A DNA stretch of 64,000 nucleotides from Perkinsus olseni (lineage: Eukaryota; Perkinsozoa; Perkinsida; Perkinsidae), in assembly GCA_013115135.1 (NCBI GenBank), contig JABANP010000288.1, positions 1-64,000 of the forward strand, written 5' to 3'. Below, piece by piece: positions 61,001-64,000 of this stretch (within the stretch, counting starts at the first letter, position 1; every line of letters starts with the position of its first letter). The notes under the pieces were generated by a model. The model saw only the letters and a list, made by a program, of their open reading frames with translations, did no database searches and was not told the origin of the DNA. The translations under genes were made by a program, and so were the position numbers.

Positions 61001-64000
61001 CACCAAAGCGCACACTACGCAAGGCCGATAGAGTGCTGCCTAGGCGGGAGAATGAGCGTAGAGACATCGTGCTGCCGAGATGGCACTCGCTAAGCACCGT
61101 TAGAGCATGGCCAACAGCAGTCCGTGCAAAGGCAGATAGGGTGCTGCCAACTCTCGTGAAGGCTCGCAACGACAGGCTACTGCCGAGGGTGACAAAGTCA
61201 AGCACAGAGAGTGTACTGCCAACCTTGGCAAGCGACAGCATGGACAGTCCGCTGCCCAGGCGAGAGCTGGCCCGAATGGACAAGCTGCTGCCTAGGGTCG
61301 AGCAATCCGTCAGCGACATTGATGAGCCGAAGCGAAGCGCCGCGTGCACCGACAAGTTGCTGCCAAACCGAGCGAAGCCTCTGAGGGATAGAGCGCTCCC
61401 CAAGGCCACCGTGTCTAGCACGGACATTGTCGATCCCAGACGGGCCACGGAGAATACACTAGTGGACGAGCCAAACCTAGCAGCTGATCTCAAGGACAGG
61501 GCAGACCCCATCGCAACACTGTCCAGCGATGACATGGTACTGCCGAACCTCGCCATGCCCATGAGGGATAGCTCACTGCCAAGCCTCATCATAGACCGCA
61601 AGGACATTGAACTTGCCAAGGAGACATGATCGAGGGCAGAGACAGTCAAGCCTAGCCTGGTCCATCCCTGAACGGAGAATGTCGAGCCCAGCCTCATGAT
61701 AGATCGTAGAGATGCCGAGCTGCCCAGGTTGAGGAAATCCAGTACCGATAGAGCTGAGCCAATGCGGGACACGGAAAAGACGGAGAGGTCACTGCCGAGC
61801 CTGCAGCTATTGCGCACCGATAATGTGCTGCCCAGCATGAGGTAGTCAAGAACCGATGCAGCACTACCCAGGGATGTGAAGGAGCGTATGGACAGTGAGC
61901 TACCCATGGTAGCATAGTCTAGCACTGACAAGTAACTGCCCAGCCTGGCCGTTGATAACACCGAGAAGTAGTCACCCAGGTGTACCCTATTGAACACTGA
62001 CGCGGTGCTACCGAGGCGAGCGAAGGTCCGCAGAGACAGAGAGCTACCGAAGTGACTCTTGCCCAGAACAGTGATAGAGTCACCAAACCTGGCCCATCCC
62101 AGGGCTGACAGGCTACTTCCCAACCTCGAGATGGCTCTAATGGACAGGCCGCTGCCTAGCTCGACCAAGTCCATTACAGACAGGCTGCTGCTCAGGCGTT
62201 GGCGGGCAACGATGGACAGGTCACTGCCGAGGCGCACAAGGTTGCGGACGGAAAGTGAGCTGCCTAGCGTAAGCCAGTCCAGCACCGACAAGGAGCTGCC
62301 GACTCTCGATATACTAAAGACAGAGCATGAGCTGCCCAGCCTAGTATAGGAGCGAACGCTCATACACGAACCGAACTCCAGCACGCCTGCACAAGAGACC
62401 TTAACCCCAAAGTTGGCTTGGCCGTAGCATGAGAGGGAGCTGCCAAATCTCATGAAGGCTTGAAGAGAGAGGGAGCTCCCTAGGGTAAGGCTGTCCAGTA
62501 CTGATAGTGAGCTGCCGAGCCGGGCGACGCCGAATGCCGAGACAGAACTACCAAGACGACTCACCCCACGGAGCGACAGAGAACTGCCAAGGCTGAGGTA
62601 ATCCAAGACCGATGCCTTGCTGCCCAGACGAGCCAGGCTGCGCAGTGAGAGAGAACTAGCCAGGGATACTTGGTCAATGACCGAAGCTGTGCTGCCCATC
62701 CGAAGCCAGCCCAAGACGGAAAGGTTATCACCAGCCTGTATAGTAGAAAAGACTGACAGTGTACTACCAAGCCTGCTGAAGCCACGAAGGGATAGAGCTG
62801 ACGACACCGTCATACCGTCTAGCACCGACATCTTGGCTGAGAGTCGGGCATTACCGAACACCGAGAGATGGCTACCAAGGCGGAATACTGACCTGACGGA
62901 AAGGCTACTCCCAAGCTGCAGACAGTCTAGTATGGACATCTGCTGCTGGAATCTAGTCCTGCCGCAAACCGAGGCCTCAGAGCCCAACCTAGCAACCGAT
63001 CGGAGTGATAGAGCGCTCCCCAGGGTGACAGCGTCGAACATACTTATGGTACTGCCAAGGCGGGCTATGCTGTACAAGGAGACGGTGCTGCCATGACGGT
63101 AGAAGCTCCTCAGGGACAATGCACTACCGAGGCTCGAGACGTCCAGGATGGACACGGTGCTCCCAGCAGCCATCTTGGCGAAGACGGACAGGGTGCTTCC
63201 TAGTCTAATGTACGACCGCACACTGACAGACGAGCCGAGGCCAGTGAAGTCCAGGACCGATACCACGGAGCCCATACGGGCGAGGTTGTAAACTGAGAAG
63301 ACGCTGCCAAGCCTGAGCATGCTACGCAAGGAGAGGGTACTGCCACACTGGGCAAAGTCCAATAGCGATGCACTAGACCCCAGCCTACTACTGCCAAAGA
63401 GGGACATAGTGCTACCGATACGGCCATAGGACCGAAGAGAGAAAGAGCTGCCCAAACCAACGTAGTCGAGCACAGACAAAGAGCTGCCAAGTCTTGCTAG
63501 GCTGAAGACTGATATCTTACTTCCCAACTTGAGGAAGCTGCCAATAGAGCAAGAGCTACCGAAGGTAGCGTAGTCCAATACCGAGAGGCTACTGCCGAAT
63601 CGGGCAAGGCCGAAGAGGGAGGCGCTACTGCCCAGCCTACTGAAGGCTCGGACACTGAGAGCCGACCCCATAGCCATGAAGTCCAGGATGGATGCTTCAG
63701 CGCCCAGTCGACAGCCTTGATAGAGAGAACAGGCGCTACCCATACGCATGAGAGAGCGGAGAGATAAGGCTGATGATATCTCCACGCTGCCAATGGCGCT
63801 GAGAGTATCACCTAGCTTGGCCCACCCATACACCGATATGGTACTACCCAGCCTAGCGAAGGAGTTCACGGAGATACAACTTCCTAGCCTGAGCCGATCT
63901 AGCACGGACAAGGTAGCTCCGAACCTTGCTGTACTGAAGACTGATATACCACTGCCTGCTCTGAGAGCAGCACGAAGGCTCAGGCTGCTGCCGTAGTTGG
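27424..64000 (-). CDS. Giant 12-residue-repeat fibre protein with C-terminal peptidase S74 chaperone (5' partial)
   Basis: Minus strand. Exon A runs from beyond 64000 to 28083, exon B is 28006-27789, exon C is 27693-27424 (TAA). About 12,100 residues lie in the window and the start is outside. Exon A is almost only 12-residue units, LGSSLSLRSFAR alternating with LGSSLSVLDxxx, about 1,000 copies. The hydrophobic/small hexad spacing suggests a beta-solenoid or trimeric beta-fibre (inference). Exons B and C give TWQVDVALTTSDRRLKERI, LRELRPVAF, GFIAQDLEHILPEVV and a final coiled coil YQDLIAVLTVALQEQQ: a full peptidase S74 intramolecular chaperone, known from phage tailspikes and MYRF, which trimerises and self-cleaves. 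One base appears to be missing near 47012; the gene is otherwise open. Introns are 76 and 95 nt, GT-AG. No signal peptide or membrane segment can be judged. Role unknown; an extracellular or extrusible filament is one idea. Confidence 0.9.
28083..64000 (-). repeat. 36-bp coding repeat field (12-residue units, often paired as 72 bp)
   Basis: Nearly 36 kb of tandem, diverged 36-bp units. On the plus strand the recurring blocks are gagctgccgag, gcgaagctccgcag and gacagagagctgcc. Units alternate between an LRSFAR type and an SVLD type, so the higher-order period is often 72 bp. Divergence between units is high in codon use but low in protein, so selection on the amino acids is likely. Confidence 0.95.
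28700..44110 (-). repeat. C-terminal zone with interspersed 14-residue variant units
   Basis: Only in this part of exon A do units such as VGSVYKLSVIAxxx, LGSIYALSVIAxxx or FGSLYKLSVASxxx occur, about thirty times, usually after a GLARVGS- or GLTRIGS-type unit. They add two residues to the 12-residue register. The first in the direction of translation is near 44,090 and the last near 28,750, an average spacing of about 0.5 kb. None was seen between 44.1 and 64 kb. Confidence 0.8.

Noticed and set aside
28118..63996. Dozens of plus-strand open frames of 60-490 codons over the giant gene
   Set aside because: They are antisense shadows: all read the same LPSLAKxRxDRELPR-type pattern dictated by the 36-bp repeat, start at arbitrary GTG/TTG/ATG codons and have no independent domain.
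28083..64000. CRISPR-like array
   Set aside because: Unit spacing of 36 bp is periodic, but there are no constant repeats with unique spacers; variation is spread over each unit and it is protein-coding.

Overview
The window is nuclear DNA of a protist, most likely an alveolate close to Perkinsus. This is inferred from: eukaryotic genes cut by many very short GT-AG introns (mostly 41-57 nt), a BBS4 gene (so a cilium or flagellum is made), near-unidirectional crowded genes, a eukaryotic ribosomal protein eL43, an LTR retrotransposon, and an enormous repetitive protein gene. No bacterial operon signals are present. Exon joins given below were worked out by hand from reading phase, splice sites and family similarity.

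Layout. 128-2922 (+): secreted, membrane-anchored protein with a long Lys/Glu/Ala/Arg octapeptide helix. 2923-4600: non-coding, with a duplicated hairpin-bearing unit near 3.8-4.1 kb. 4579-5479 (+): decayed branched-chain 2-oxoacid dehydrogenase E1-beta copy. 5878-7736 (+): ten-exon type I protein arginine methyltransferase. 7901-8863 (+): intronless methyltransferase-like protein. 9030-10407 (+): RING-like/coiled-coil gene. 10742-12770 (+): BBS4 (BBSome TPR subunit). 12899-14467 (+): intronless membrane-anchored SAM methyltransferase, in one open frame with the last BBS4 exon. 14880-14993: relic of a carboxypeptidase exon. 15524-16040 (+): eL43 (RPL37A). 17479-21795 (-): complete, recent Ty3/gypsy-like LTR retrotransposon with apparently identical 233-bp LTRs, a candidate -1 frameshift site and an in-frame UGA-CUA between its coding blocks. 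23134-25545 (+): 14-exon serine carboxypeptidase (S10) with substituted substrate-recognition residues. 25546-27423: non-coding, with a duplicated decayed segment. 27424-64000 (-): one giant gene that runs off the right edge.

The giant gene is the main find. About 36 kb of a single exon encodes roughly 12,000 residues made of a 12-residue repeat (consensus LGSSLSLRSFAR alternating with LGSSLSVLDxxx). It is followed, after two small introns, by a complete intramolecular-chaperone domain of the peptidase S74 type (SDRRLK...GFIAQ...) and its C-terminal helix. Two long open frames meet near 47.01 kb, and the repeat register there is restored by one missing base, so they are one gene with an indel or assembly error. 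The architecture (very long beta-repeat fibre plus self-cleaving trimerising chaperone) is that of a phage tailspike or fibre, enlarged enormously, in a eukaryote. The repeat field has two zones: a pure 12-mer half and a C-terminal half punctuated about thirty times by a variant 14-mer (GSxYxLSVI type).
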